The position numbers and the translations under genes are program-made. The notes under the pieces were generated by a model. That model was given only the letters and a program-made list of their open reading frames with translations, made no database searches and had not been told where the DNA came from. DNA of 64,000 nucleotides from Pilimelia terevasa. GTDB taxonomy: Bacteria; Actinomycetota; Actinomycetes; Mycobacteriales; Micromonosporaceae. Positions 25,330-33,363 of the stretch are shown in pieces (the stretch's first letter is position 1; the number at the start of each line of letters is the position of its first letter). The DNA lies in contig NZ_BMQC01000001.1 in NCBI RefSeq assembly GCF_014647915.1, positions 434,001-498,000 on the forward strand. The letters run 5' to 3'.

Positions 25330-26343
25330 ATGTACGCACTGGACGCTTTGCTGGAACGCCTCCCGCCCGCGCTGGTCGACGACCCCGCGGGCAAACGCCT
25401 GCGCCTGGTCGGCGACCGCCTGCCCGACGCGCTGAGCCACCGGATCGGGCTGGAGGCCCGCCTCGACGACACGCCGCGCGTCGACCTGCTCCTGCTCGCC
25501 GCGGACGCCCGCGAGCTGGCCGTCCTCGCCGGTACCGACCCGGCGGTGGCGATCGACCCGCAGCTCGCCGCCGCGCGGGGCTGGCAGGCCGGCGCCCGCC
25601 TGGCCCGGCGCGCCGCCCGACTGGGCGCCGGCCCGCTGCCGCCGGGCGTCTGGGTGGAGCTGGACACCGACAGCGCCGCCGCGCCGGCCCTGTTCACCGC
25701 CGCCGCCCCCGACCCCGGGCAGCCGGCGGCGGCCGGCTGGGACGCCGCGGCCACCGTCGCCGAGGTCCTGCACGAGGTCGCCGACCGGCCGCCGCCCGCG
25801 GCGCTGCTGGAGCGCGTCGCCGCGGTCGCCGCCAGCGCGCTGGCGGTCCGGCAGGTGGGGGTCTTCGGGGGCCGGCCGCACGCCGGGGTGCGGCTGTTCT
25901 GCGCCACGCCCGCCGGTCCGCCGCCGTCCGGCGCGGCGGTCGCGGAGCTGCTCGGCGCGCTCGGCTGGTCGGGGCACGCCGCCGCGCTGGCCCACTGGGC
26001 CGACGTCGCCGCCGCGCACGCCGACACCGTCCACCTGGGGCTCGACGTGACCGCCGACGGTCCGCTGCCGACGGTCGGCCTGGAGATCGCCATGGCCGAC
26101 GCGGCGCAGCCGCACCAGGACCCGCGCTGGGTGCGGCTGCTCGACCGGCTCGTGGCCGACGGGCTGGCCACGGCCGCCAAGGCCGCCGCGGTGGCGCGGC
26201 TGGGCCGGGGGTACACCGTGCGGCTGCCGCACCCGCGGCACTTCCGGCAGGGGCTGCACCACCTCAAGATCAGCGTGGCCCCGTCGGGGGCGGCCGGGGC
26301 CAAGGCGTACTTCGGCGCGTACGAGACGCGGGGTGCGGCGTGA
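25330..26343 (+). CDS. Unknown protein of the RiPP operon, C-terminal HHLKI/KAYFG block
   Basis: A 337-residue soluble protein that I cannot name. Recognisable segments are DPRWVRLLDRLVADGLAT near residue 260 and, at the end, a block with HHLKISVAP and AKAYFGAYE. I recall hypothetical proteins with a similar final block (HHIK...KAYL) beside LanM genes in other bacteria, but no activity. Rejecting a firm call, the options include a peptide-tailoring enzyme or a partner of the cyclase. ATG 25330 has GGAG seven bases upstream. Its stop overlaps the next start (GTGA), so it belongs to the RiPP operon. Confidence 0.65.
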   Translation: MYALDALLERLPPALVDDPAGKRLRLVGDRLPDALSHRIGLEARLDDTPRVDLLLLAADARELAVLAGTDPAVAIDPQLAAARGWQAGARLARRAARLGAGPLPPGVWVELDTDSAAAPALFTAAAPDPGQPAAAGWDAAATVAEVLHEVADRPPPAALLERVAAVAASALAVRQVGVFGGRPHAGVRLFCATPAGPPPSGAAVAELLGALGWSGHAAALAHWADVAAAHADTVHLGLDVTADGPLPTVGLEIAMADAAQPHQDPRWVRLLDRLVADGLATAAKAAAVARLGRGYTVRLPHPRHFRQGLHHLKISVAPSGAAGAKAYFGAYETRGAA

Positions 26344-26867
26344 CCGCGCTGTCGTCGGGGGCGCCGCCGGCGGCCGCCGGGCGGCTGCCGGCCCTGCTGT
26401 CGGTCCGCGGCCGGCCGGACGTGCCGCCCGGGGCCAGCCACCTCGTGGGCCTGGGCACCGGCGCCGACCCGGACCTGCTGCGGCACGCCGTCAAGCTCGG
26501 CACGGCCGCGTACCCCGCCGGGGACGCCCCTGCCGGCGGGCCGTGGAGCCGCTGGCTGGTCTGGCTCGGCGACGCCCGGCCGCCCGGCCCGCCCAGCCAC
26601 TGGCGGTTCGGCCGGCTCGACGGCGGCGACGGCCTGCTGCTGCCGCTCGGCGGGGGGCCGGAGTGGACCGTCACGGTGGACGGCGGCGGCCGGACCGTCG
26701 TCGCCGACGGGCAGGGGCCGCGCTGGGCGGAGCTGCCGACGTTCACCGGTACGGCGGCGCCCGGCCGGGACTGGCGGCTGGCCGGCTGGGCCGCGGCCGC
26801 CCACCACGAGCAGCGGCTCGTGGGCGGCGCCCGGCAGGCGGTCCTCATCGTGCGGGCGGCGGCGTGA
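26340..26867 (+). CDS. Unknown 175-residue protein of the RiPP operon
   Basis: A soluble, Gly/Pro-rich protein with no motif I recognise, no signal peptide and no membrane helix. Aromatic-rich segments (GPWSRWLVWLGD, PSHWRFGRLDGGDG, GPEWTVTVDGGG, GRDWRLAGWA) suggest a beta-rich fold. It overlaps its neighbours by GTGA at both ends, so it is translated together with them, and a role specific to this peptide pathway is likely. Confidence 0.6.
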   Translation: MTALSSGAPPAAAGRLPALLSVRGRPDVPPGASHLVGLGTGADPDLLRHAVKLGTAAYPAGDAPAGGPWSRWLVWLGDARPPGPPSHWRFGRLDGGDGLLLPLGGGPEWTVTVDGGGRTVVADGQGPRWAELPTFTGTAAPGRDWRLAGWAAAAHHEQRLVGGARQAVLIVRAAA

Positions 26868-27826
26868 CGCCCGACCTCGCCGTCGCGGCGGGCGTCGACT
26901 TCCTCCGGCGGGCCGCGGTGGCCGGCCGGTGGTCGGCGTTCCACCTCTACCCCGGCGTCAGCGACGAGTGGGTGACCGCCTACGTGGCCGCCCTGCTGGC
27001 CGAGGCGGAGGTACCCGGGACCGGCGGGCTGGTGGCCGCGGCGACCGCGGGGCTGCGCGGCCGGCAGCGGCGCGACGGGCGGTTCGGGTTCAACGCGCGG
27101 GCGATCGGCGACGCTGACAGCACGCTGTGGGTGCTGCGGCTCGCCGCCGCGACGGGCGAGTTCCCCGGCGACCGGCCGGCGGCGGTGGCCGCGGTGGGCG
27201 CGCACGTGCGCCGCGACGGAGTGGCCACGTACGCCGCCGACGAGCCGATCCGCACGATCATCGAGGCGGGGCCGGAGCGGTCCATGAAGGGCTGGTGCGG
27301 CGCGCACCCGTGCGTGACCGCCGTCGCCGCCGGCCTCGCCGACACGGCCGCGGCCGCGGGCGCGGCGCTGCGCGCGCAGCAGCGGCGCGACGGCTCCTGG
27401 CCGGCGTACTGGTGGACGGCGCCGGAGTACACCGCCGCCCACGCGGCCGAGGCGCTCGGCGATGACACCGCCGCCCGCGCGGGGGAGTGGGCGGCGGGCC
27501 GGCTGGCCGGCGGCGCGGCGGCGGGCGCCGACGGGGGACCGTTCGCGTCCGCACTCGCCCTGCGCGCGATGGTGGCCGGCGGCGCCCCGGCCGCGGCCGT
27601 CGATTCGGCGGTCGGCCGGCTGTGCCGGCAGATCCGGCTCGACGGGGCGTGGGCGGCGTCCGCGCAGCTCCGGGTGCCCGACCCGGACGACCCCGACCCC
27701 GACACCCCGGGCCTGACCCGCTGGGTGCCCGGCGGGCGCAAGGAGGGCGCGGTGGTCCGCGACCGGACCGGCGTCTTCACGACCGCCACCGTCGTCGCCG
27801 CGCTGGTCCGGGCCGGCGCCCGGTGA
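26864..27826 (+). CDS. Squalene-cyclase/prenyltransferase-like alpha/alpha-barrel protein
   Basis: A 320-residue protein with repeat motifs of the squalene cyclase / prenyltransferase-beta fold: RQRRDGRFGFN, QQRRDGSWPAYWW and a final segment ending DRTGVFTTATVVAALV. The segment GDADSTLWVLRLA lies where a class II cyclase would carry DxDD, but here reads DADS, so classic protonation-driven cyclisation is doubtful. Proteins of this type occur in some LanM clusters as I recall, with unknown function. GTGA overlaps join it to both neighbours. It could be a binding scaffold for the precursor or an enzyme; the sequence does not decide. Confidence 0.65.
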   Translation: MTPDLAVAAGVDFLRRAAVAGRWSAFHLYPGVSDEWVTAYVAALLAEAEVPGTGGLVAAATAGLRGRQRRDGRFGFNARAIGDADSTLWVLRLAAATGEFPGDRPAAVAAVGAHVRRDGVATYAADEPIRTIIEAGPERSMKGWCGAHPCVTAVAAGLADTAAAAGAALRAQQRRDGSWPAYWWTAPEYTAAHAAEALGDDTAARAGEWAAGRLAGGAAAGADGGPFASALALRAMVAGGAPAAAVDSAVGRLCRQIRLDGAWAASAQLRVPDPDDPDPDTPGLTRWVPGGRKEGAVVRDRTGVFTTATVVAALVRAGAR

Positions 27827-30699
27827 CGCTGCTGGCGCCGCCGCCCCGGGCCGCGGCGGCGGAGCGGATCGTGGCCGGCGCCGCGTTTCCCGACGAGCCG
27901 CCGGCGGGCGACGCGCCGTGGGCGCGGCTGCTCACCGACCACCTCGGCGCCACCGACCGACCGGACCCGGCGGTCGACGTGCCGTACGGGTGGCTGCTCG
28001 GGCCGCTGGCCGCGCGGGCGTGGGCGGGCTGGACGCGGGACACCCTCCCGGCGGACCTGGCCGCGGCGACCCTGGCCGCCCACGTCCGCCGGGCGGCCTG
28101 GTGGCTGGCCCCGGCGCTGCACCACGACTTCGCCGCCGCCCGGGACCGCCGCCTGCACCGGCTCGACGTCGCGCTCGCCGCCCGCGCGGCGTCGCCGCCG
28201 ACCGCCCACTACGCCGCGTACCGCCACGCCGCCGGCCCGGCCGGGGTGGCCGTCTGGCGGCGGCGCCCCGTGCTGGCCCGGCTGGCCGCGCAGCTCGCCC
28301 TCGACGAGGTCACCCTGCTCCGCCAGGTGTGGCGGCACCTCGCCGCCGACGGCCCGGCGCTGCGCGCGCTGCTCGGCGTACCGGCGTTGGCCCCGCTGGC
28401 CGGCGTCGCCACCGGGCTGGGCGACCGGCACGACGGCGGCCGCTCGGTGTGCCTGCTCACCTTCGCCGACGGCCGCCGGCTCGTCTACCGCCCGCGCCGG
28501 CACGACGGCCTCGACCTGCTCGCGGCCGCCCTCGCCGGCCGGGCGCCGCTGCCCGCCCAGGTCAGCCGGGACGACCACTGCTGGGTGTCGTTCGCGGCCG
28601 CGGCGCCGGTCCCGGACCCGGTGGCGTACCACGCCGCGGCCGGGCGGCTGCTCGGCGTCCTGGACGCGGCCGGCGCCACCGACATCCACCGCGACAACGT
28701 GGTGCGGACCGCCGCCGGCCCGGCCGTGGTCGACGCCGAGACGCTCGCGCACCCGGTGACGGCGTTCGAGACCGCCGCCGTCGACCCGCTCGCCGACCGC
28801 CCGCTGCCGCCGCGGGCGCTGGTCGACTCGCCGCTGCGCGTGGGCCTGCTGCCGGCCTGGGACTTCGCCGCCGACGGGTCGCTGCTCGACGGCGGGCACC
28901 TGCTGCCGGCGCTGCCCGGGGGCGGGCGGATCGCGGTACCGACCGTGCGGCACCCCGGTACCGACGCGGAGACGGTCACCTACGCCGCCGCGCCGCTGCC
29001 GGAGCGTGCGGACCTGCCGGTACCCGGCTACGACCCGGCGCCGTACGCCGACGTGGTGGCCGACGCCTACGCCGCGGCGGCCGGCGAGGCGGTCGGACCG
29101 CCGGCCGGGCACCGGGTGCGGCTGCTGCTGCGGTACACCCGCCGGTACGTCGACGTGCTGCTGCGGGCCCTCGCCCGGCCCGACCTGCGCACCGGGGCGG
29201 ACCTCACCCGAGCGCTGGCCGCGCTGCCGCCCGGGGGCGCCGAGATCAGCCCCGCGGTCCGCGCCGCCGAGCTGGCCGACCTGCGCCGGCTCGACGTGCC
29301 GTACCTGGAGTGGGAGCCGGACACCGGGACGGTCCTGCACGCCGGCCGGCCGGTCGGCGCGCTGGCCGCCCCGGTCCGCCGCCGGCCCTCGGCCGCCACC
29401 GCCCGCGCGCTGGTGCGGACCACGCTGCGCGCCCGCGACGGCCGGCCCGACCTGCGCACCGACCCGGGGGCCGCGCCGGCCGACCGCGCGGCGGCGCTGG
29501 CCGCGGCGGTCCTGCGCGACCTGGCCGACCGGGCCGTCCCGCTCGCCCGGGGACTGACCTGGTGCGGCTCGGTGCACCGGCACGGCCGGTTCGTGCGGAT
29601 GCCGGTCGGCTGGTCGCTGTACGACGGGCAGGCGGGGATCGCGCTGGGCCTGGCCGCCGGTGCCACGGTGGACGGTGCGCTCGCCGGCCCCGCGGCGGGC
29701 GCCGCGGAGCCCCTGCTGGACCGGGTGCTGGCCGACCCCGCCGGGCTGTGCCGCCTGCTCGGCCCGGGGTACCTGCACGGGGCGGCCGGCGTGCTGTGGG
29801 CGCTGCGCGCGCTGGCCCCGCTGACGCCCGAACCCGGGCGCGCCCGGGTCGCGGCCGCCGCGGACACGCTGACCCTGGCCCTGGCCGCGCACCTGACCGC
29901 CGCCAGCCGCACCACCAGCCGCGCCGGACGCGCCGCCGGCGCCGGACGCACCGACGGCAAGGGAGGTGCCGCGGGGACCGGCGACCTCGCCGACGGGCTC
30001 CCGGGCGCACTGGCTGTCCTGGCCGACACCGCCGAAACGGCCGACACCGCCGAAACGGCCGACACCGCCGAAACGGCCCACACCGCCGACGCGGTCGGTG
30101 CGGCCGCGGCCGTCGGCCGCCTCGGGGACGCGGCGCGGGAGGCGATCGCGCACGCGGCCGCCGCGGTGCGGTCCGACCTGGAGAGCGGCGGCCCGGGTGC
30201 CCACCGGCGCGACGGTCTGGCGCACGGCCGGTCCGGCGTCGCGCTCGGCCTGCGCCGGGCCGCGGCGGCCCTCGGCGGCGACACCGGCCGCGCGCTCGCC
30301 GGGGCGGCCGGGCGGCTGCTGGCCGCCGACGCGGCCACCGGCTGGACCTGGTGCTCCGGCGCCACCGGCGTCGCCCTGGTGGCCGGCGAGCCCCGGCGGG
30401 CCGCGCCCGCCCCGGCCGGGCTACCCGGCGGCGCGGTCGCGCTTCCCGGCGGCGCGCCGCACCACCTGTGCTGCGGCGTCCTCGGCGCCGCGGTCGCCGG
30501 GCGGGTGTCCGTCACCGCGGCCCTCGACCGGCTCGCCGCCGACGGGGCGCCGCGGTACCTGCGCCCGCTGCCCGCCGGGCTGCACCAGCCGGGACTGTTC
30601 CAGGGCGCGGCCGGGCTGGCGCTCGGCGCGCTGCTGGCCACCCGGACCGGCCTGCCCGACCCCCTGCGCATCGCCCTGGAGGCGCCGTGGCCACGATGA
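27823..30699 (+). CDS. lanM: Class II lanthipeptide synthetase LanM with CCG zinc motif
   Basis: Bifunctional enzyme of 958 residues that dehydrates Ser/Thr by phosphorylation-elimination and then forms thioether rings. The dehydratase part carries GDRHDGGRSV near 201, YRPR at 222-225 (usually YKPR), DIHRDN at 287-292 and DAE at 305-307. The LanC-like cyclase part has YLHGAAG, AHGRSG (His801) and zinc ligands Cys844 (WCSG) and Cys883-Cys884 (LCCG). The His usually third is replaced by Cys, as in ProcM-type enzymes. Residues 734-757 hold an Ala-Asp-Thr-Ala-Glu-Thr repeat. GTG 27823 overlaps the preceding stop. The substrate is surely the NHLP precursor at 24983. Confidence 0.93.
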   Translation: MTLLAPPPRAAAAERIVAGAAFPDEPPAGDAPWARLLTDHLGATDRPDPAVDVPYGWLLGPLAARAWAGWTRDTLPADLAAATLAAHVRRAAWWLAPALHHDFAAARDRRLHRLDVALAARAASPPTAHYAAYRHAAGPAGVAVWRRRPVLARLAAQLALDEVTLLRQVWRHLAADGPALRALLGVPALAPLAGVATGLGDRHDGGRSVCLLTFADGRRLVYRPRRHDGLDLLAAALAGRAPLPAQVSRDDHCWVSFAAAAPVPDPVAYHAAAGRLLGVLDAAGATDIHRDNVVRTAAGPAVVDAETLAHPVTAFETAAVDPLADRPLPPRALVDSPLRVGLLPAWDFAADGSLLDGGHLLPALPGGGRIAVPTVRHPGTDAETVTYAAAPLPERADLPVPGYDPAPYADVVADAYAAAAGEAVGPPAGHRVRLLLRYTRRYVDVLLRALARPDLRTGADLTRALAALPPGGAEISPAVRAAELADLRRLDVPYLEWEPDTGTVLHAGRPVGALAAPVRRRPSAATARALVRTTLRARDGRPDLRTDPGAAPADRAAALAAAVLRDLADRAVPLARGLTWCGSVHRHGRFVRMPVGWSLYDGQAGIALGLAAGATVDGALAGPAAGAAEPLLDRVLADPAGLCRLLGPGYLHGAAGVLWALRALAPLTPEPGRARVAAAADTLTLALAAHLTAASRTTSRAGRAAGAGRTDGKGGAAGTGDLADGLPGALAVLADTAETADTAETADTAETAHTADAVGAAAAVGRLGDAAREAIAHAAAAVRSDLESGGPGAHRRDGLAHGRSGVALGLRRAAAALGGDTGRALAGAAGRLLAADAATGWTWCSGATGVALVAGEPRRAAPAPAGLPGGAVALPGGAPHHLCCGVLGAAVAGRVSVTAALDRLAADGAPRYLRPLPAGLHQPGLFQGAAGLALGALLATRTGLPDPLRIALEAPWPR
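30022..30093 (+). repeat. 18-bp tandem repeat inside lanM
   Basis: Three exact copies of an 18-base unit (30022-30039, 30040-30057, 30058-30075) and one diverged copy. Each encodes the hexapeptide ADTAET. The repeat keeps frame and sits in a low-complexity insertion between helices of the cyclase domain, probably a surface loop. Confidence 0.9.
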
Positions 30700-31442
30700 C
30701 CGCCGCACCGCACACCGTGGACGCCGCCTACGCCCGGTTCGCCGCGGCGCCGCTGCTGCGCCTGGTGCACGGGCCGGCGTACCTGAACGTCGGCTGGCAT
30801 CCCGCCCCGGACCCGCCGGCCGCCCTGGTCGACCACCTCCTCGCCGCCGCCGAGGGGACGGCCGCGACCTGGGCGCCCCGGGTGGCGTGCGACGTGGCGT
30901 GCGGGCGCGCGGCCGGCACCGCGCGGATCGCCGCGCGCTGGCCCGACGCCCGGGTGCTCGGCCTCGACCGCAGCCCTGCCATGCTGCCCGCGCCGCGCCC
31001 CGGCGGGCCGGCGCTGCTGCGCGCCGACGCCACGGCCCTGCCGGCGCGGACGGACAGCGCGGACCTCGTCTGCGCCGTCGAGGCCGCGCTGCACTTCCCC
31101 ACCCGGCGGGCGTTCTTCGCCGAGGCCGCGCGGGTGCTGCGCCCCGGCGGCCGGCTGGCCCTCACCGACCTGCTGGTGGACCCCGCCGACTCGGGCTGGG
31201 CGCCGCTGGTTCCCGCGGGCAACACCGAGCGGACCCGGGCGGCGTACGAGGCGTCGCTCGCGGCGGCCGGCCTGAGGGTCCGGCACTTCGCCGACGTCAC
31301 CGCGCACACCTGGACCCCGTACGTCGCCGCGCTGACCGCGGCCGCGGCGGCGGCCGGACCGGCGGGCGCGGGCGCGGCGGTCGCCCGGCTGCTGGCCGCC
31401 CGGCCCGTGGCCGCGTACGTCGAGGTGGTGGCCGTCCGGTGA
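30696..31442 (+). CDS. SAM-dependent methyltransferase of the RiPP operon
   Basis: A 248-residue class I methyltransferase. Motif I reads VACDVACGRAAGT (about residues 64-76), the acidic end of strand 2 is VLGLDRSPAM, and later motifs are RADATALPARTDSADLVCAVEAALHF and VLRPGGRLALTDLLV. This pattern is closest to small-molecule (UbiE/sterol-type) methyltransferases. It may methylate the modified peptide. ATG 30696 overlaps the lanM stop (ATGA); GTG 30687 with GGAGG four bases upstream is an alternative. Confidence 0.85.
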   Translation: MTAAPHTVDAAYARFAAAPLLRLVHGPAYLNVGWHPAPDPPAALVDHLLAAAEGTAATWAPRVACDVACGRAAGTARIAARWPDARVLGLDRSPAMLPAPRPGGPALLRADATALPARTDSADLVCAVEAALHFPTRRAFFAEAARVLRPGGRLALTDLLVDPADSGWAPLVPAGNTERTRAAYEASLAAAGLRVRHFADVTAHTWTPYVAALTAAAAAAGPAGAGAAVARLLAARPVAAYVEVVAVR

Positions 31443-32536
31443 GCCGGTTCGCGGTGGACCTGTCCAGCCCCCGCCTGCGCGGCGACAGCGCCGCGCACAC
31501 CGACTGGCTGCGCACCGCCGTCGGACCGGTCCTGCCCTGCGCCCGGCCGCACGGCGTGCTGGTGCTCTCCGCCGCCCTCGTCCGGGAGGTGCTGACCGAC
31601 CCGGCGCGGTACTCCTCCGCGATCATGTCCACGGCCGACACCCAGCTCCTCGGCGCGGACGGGGCCGCGCACCGCCGGGTGCGCCGCACGCTGGTCCGGG
31701 CGCTGCGGACCGCCGACGCCGCGGTCGCCCGGCGCCGGGCGCGGGCGCGGGCCGCGCGGCTGCTCGGGGCGTTCGCGGCGGCCGGCGGCGGGGACGCCGT
31801 CGCCGCGGTCGCCCGCCCGCTGGCCGTTTTCACCGCCGCCGAGGTGCTCGGCCTGCCGGTACCCGCGGTCCGCCGCCTCACCGCCTGGGCCGGGGCGGCG
31901 GTCGGCGCGGCGACGTCCGCCCGCGCGGGCGGGGACGTCGGCGCGCTCGGCGGCGAGGCCACCGCGGCCGTCCGCCGCGCGCTGGGCGGCGCCGGGCGCG
32001 GCCTGCTGGGCACGCTGCGCGCCGAGGTCGCCGCCGGCACCCAGACCGAGGACGGCGCGCTGGAGGTGGCGCTGCTGGTGCTGCTGGCGTCCCTGGACAC
32101 GACGACGGCGCTGGTGGCCACCTGCCTGTCCGACCTGGCCGTCGGCCGGGAGCCCGCCGCCGACGGCGCCGGTCCCGACGCGGCCGCCGACGCGCGGGTC
32201 GGGCGGGTGCTGGCGCGCCGGCCGCCGGTGCGGTTCGTCCGCCGGGTCGCCACCGCGCCGCACGCGCTGGGCGCCCACCGGGTGCGGGCCGGCGAGCCGG
32301 TCCTGGTCCACCTGCACAGCGCCAACGCCGAGGAGGGCGGCTTCGCGTTCGGCGCCGGCCCGCACGCCTGCCCCGGGGCCCCGCTCGCCCGCGCGGTCGC
32401 CGCGGGCGCGCTCGCCGCCGCGGCCGGCCTGGACCTGCGCCCGGCCGGCCCGCCGGTGCCGCAGGACTCGGCGCAGATCGACGGGTACGCCGCCCTGCCG
32501 CTGCACGCCCGCCGACGCGAGGGGAGCCGCCGATGA
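31439..32536 (+). CDS. Cytochrome P450-like protein lacking ExxR
   Basis: A 365-residue P450, a little short for the family (about 400). The haem-binding loop is FAFGAGPHACPG with Cys311, and the I-helix oxygen-binding site reads LASLDTT. The K-helix ExxR motif is not there: the segment before the conserved PPVRF reads GRVLARR, so the Glu and Arg are both missing. Bacterial P450s without ExxR exist (CYP157 family), so it could still bind haem, but activity is not assured. It may oxidise the RiPP product. GTG 31439 overlaps the methyltransferase stop. No ferredoxin gene is in the operon. Confidence 0.8.
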   Translation: MSRFAVDLSSPRLRGDSAAHTDWLRTAVGPVLPCARPHGVLVLSAALVREVLTDPARYSSAIMSTADTQLLGADGAAHRRVRRTLVRALRTADAAVARRRARARAARLLGAFAAAGGGDAVAAVARPLAVFTAAEVLGLPVPAVRRLTAWAGAAVGAATSARAGGDVGALGGEATAAVRRALGGAGRGLLGTLRAEVAAGTQTEDGALEVALLVLLASLDTTTALVATCLSDLAVGREPAADGAGPDAAADARVGRVLARRPPVRFVRRVATAPHALGAHRVRAGEPVLVHLHSANAEEGGFAFGAGPHACPGAPLARAVAAGALAAAAGLDLRPAGPPVPQDSAQIDGYAALPLHARRREGSRR

Positions 32537-33363
32537 CCAGGACGCTGTTCCGCAGCAGCGCCATGTCCCGCAACGCCGGCCCGGAGAAGCTGGACGAGCG
32601 CATCCGGGTTGTCACGGTCGGCGGCTGGATCAGCCTGGCCATCGGCCTGGTAGTCGCGGTCTCGCTGCTGGCCTGGGCCTGGATCGGCACCACCCGCAGC
32701 CAGGTCTCCGGGACGGCGCTGTTGGTCCGCGCCCCCTACACCTTCACCGCCGAGGCGCCCGCGTACGGCTTCGTGGTCGAGGGGCCGCCGGCCGAGGGCG
32801 TCGGTGTGGTCCAGGGCCAGCGGCTCGCCCGGGTACGGGCGGCCGGCGCGCCCACGGGCGCCCCGCTGGTCGACGTCCTCTCCCCGGTCACCGGCACCGT
32901 GATCTCGCGGGCGGCCGAGCGGGGCACCACGGTCGTCCAGGGCCAGGACGTGGCGTACCTGGAGGTCACCGACGGCCCCCTGGTGGCCCAGGCGTTCGTG
33001 CCCACCGGCGCCGGCAAGCGCGTCGTCAAGGGCATGGCCGCGACCGTGGAGCCCAGTACCGCCCCCGCCGCCGTCTACGGCCTCCTGCGCGCCGAGGTCC
33101 TCGCCGTCAGCGGCTACTCCGTCTCGCCCGACCGCGTGCGGACCGTGGTCGGCCACGGCGCGCTCGCCGACCAGATCGTCAACGGCCCCCCGGTCCTGCT
33201 GGTCACCCTGGCCCTGGAGTCCGCGGGCGCGCCCGACCGGTTCTCCTGGACCTCCGGCGCCGGGCCGCCGTTCACGATCGGCAGCGGCACGCTGGCCGAG
33301 GCGACGATCACCGTCGCGTCGGCGCGGCCGATCGACGCGGTGTTCGGGCGGGCCGACCGGTGA
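32533..33363 (+). CDS. NHLM export system HlyD-like secretion protein
   Basis: A 276-residue membrane-fusion-type adaptor. One membrane helix lies at about residues 32-53 (TVGGWISLAIGLVVAVSLLAWAW), followed by a beta-rich extracytoplasmic part with a lipoyl-like hairpin (LSPVTGTVISRAAERGTTV) and a beta-barrel region. It matches the 'NHLM bacteriocin system secretion protein' type that accompanies NHLP precursors. It should couple the two ABC proteins encoded next to export of the peptide. ATG 32533 overlaps the P450 stop (ATGA) with GGGGAG upstream. Confidence 0.88.
   Translation: MTRTLFRSSAMSRNAGPEKLDERIRVVTVGGWISLAIGLVVAVSLLAWAWIGTTRSQVSGTALLVRAPYTFTAEAPAYGFVVEGPPAEGVGVVQGQRLARVRAAGAPTGAPLVDVLSPVTGTVISRAAERGTTVVQGQDVAYLEVTDGPLVAQAFVPTGAGKRVVKGMAATVEPSTAPAAVYGLLRAEVLAVSGYSVSPDRVRTVVGHGALADQIVNGPPVLLVTLALESAGAPDRFSWTSGAGPPFTIGSGTLAEATITVASARPIDAVFGRADR

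Noticed and set aside
25330-26343. Cyanobactin-type peptide prenyltransferase call
   Set aside because: The final HHLKI/KAYFG block gave a passing resemblance, but I could not identify prenyl-diphosphate-binding residues, so I leave it unnamed.
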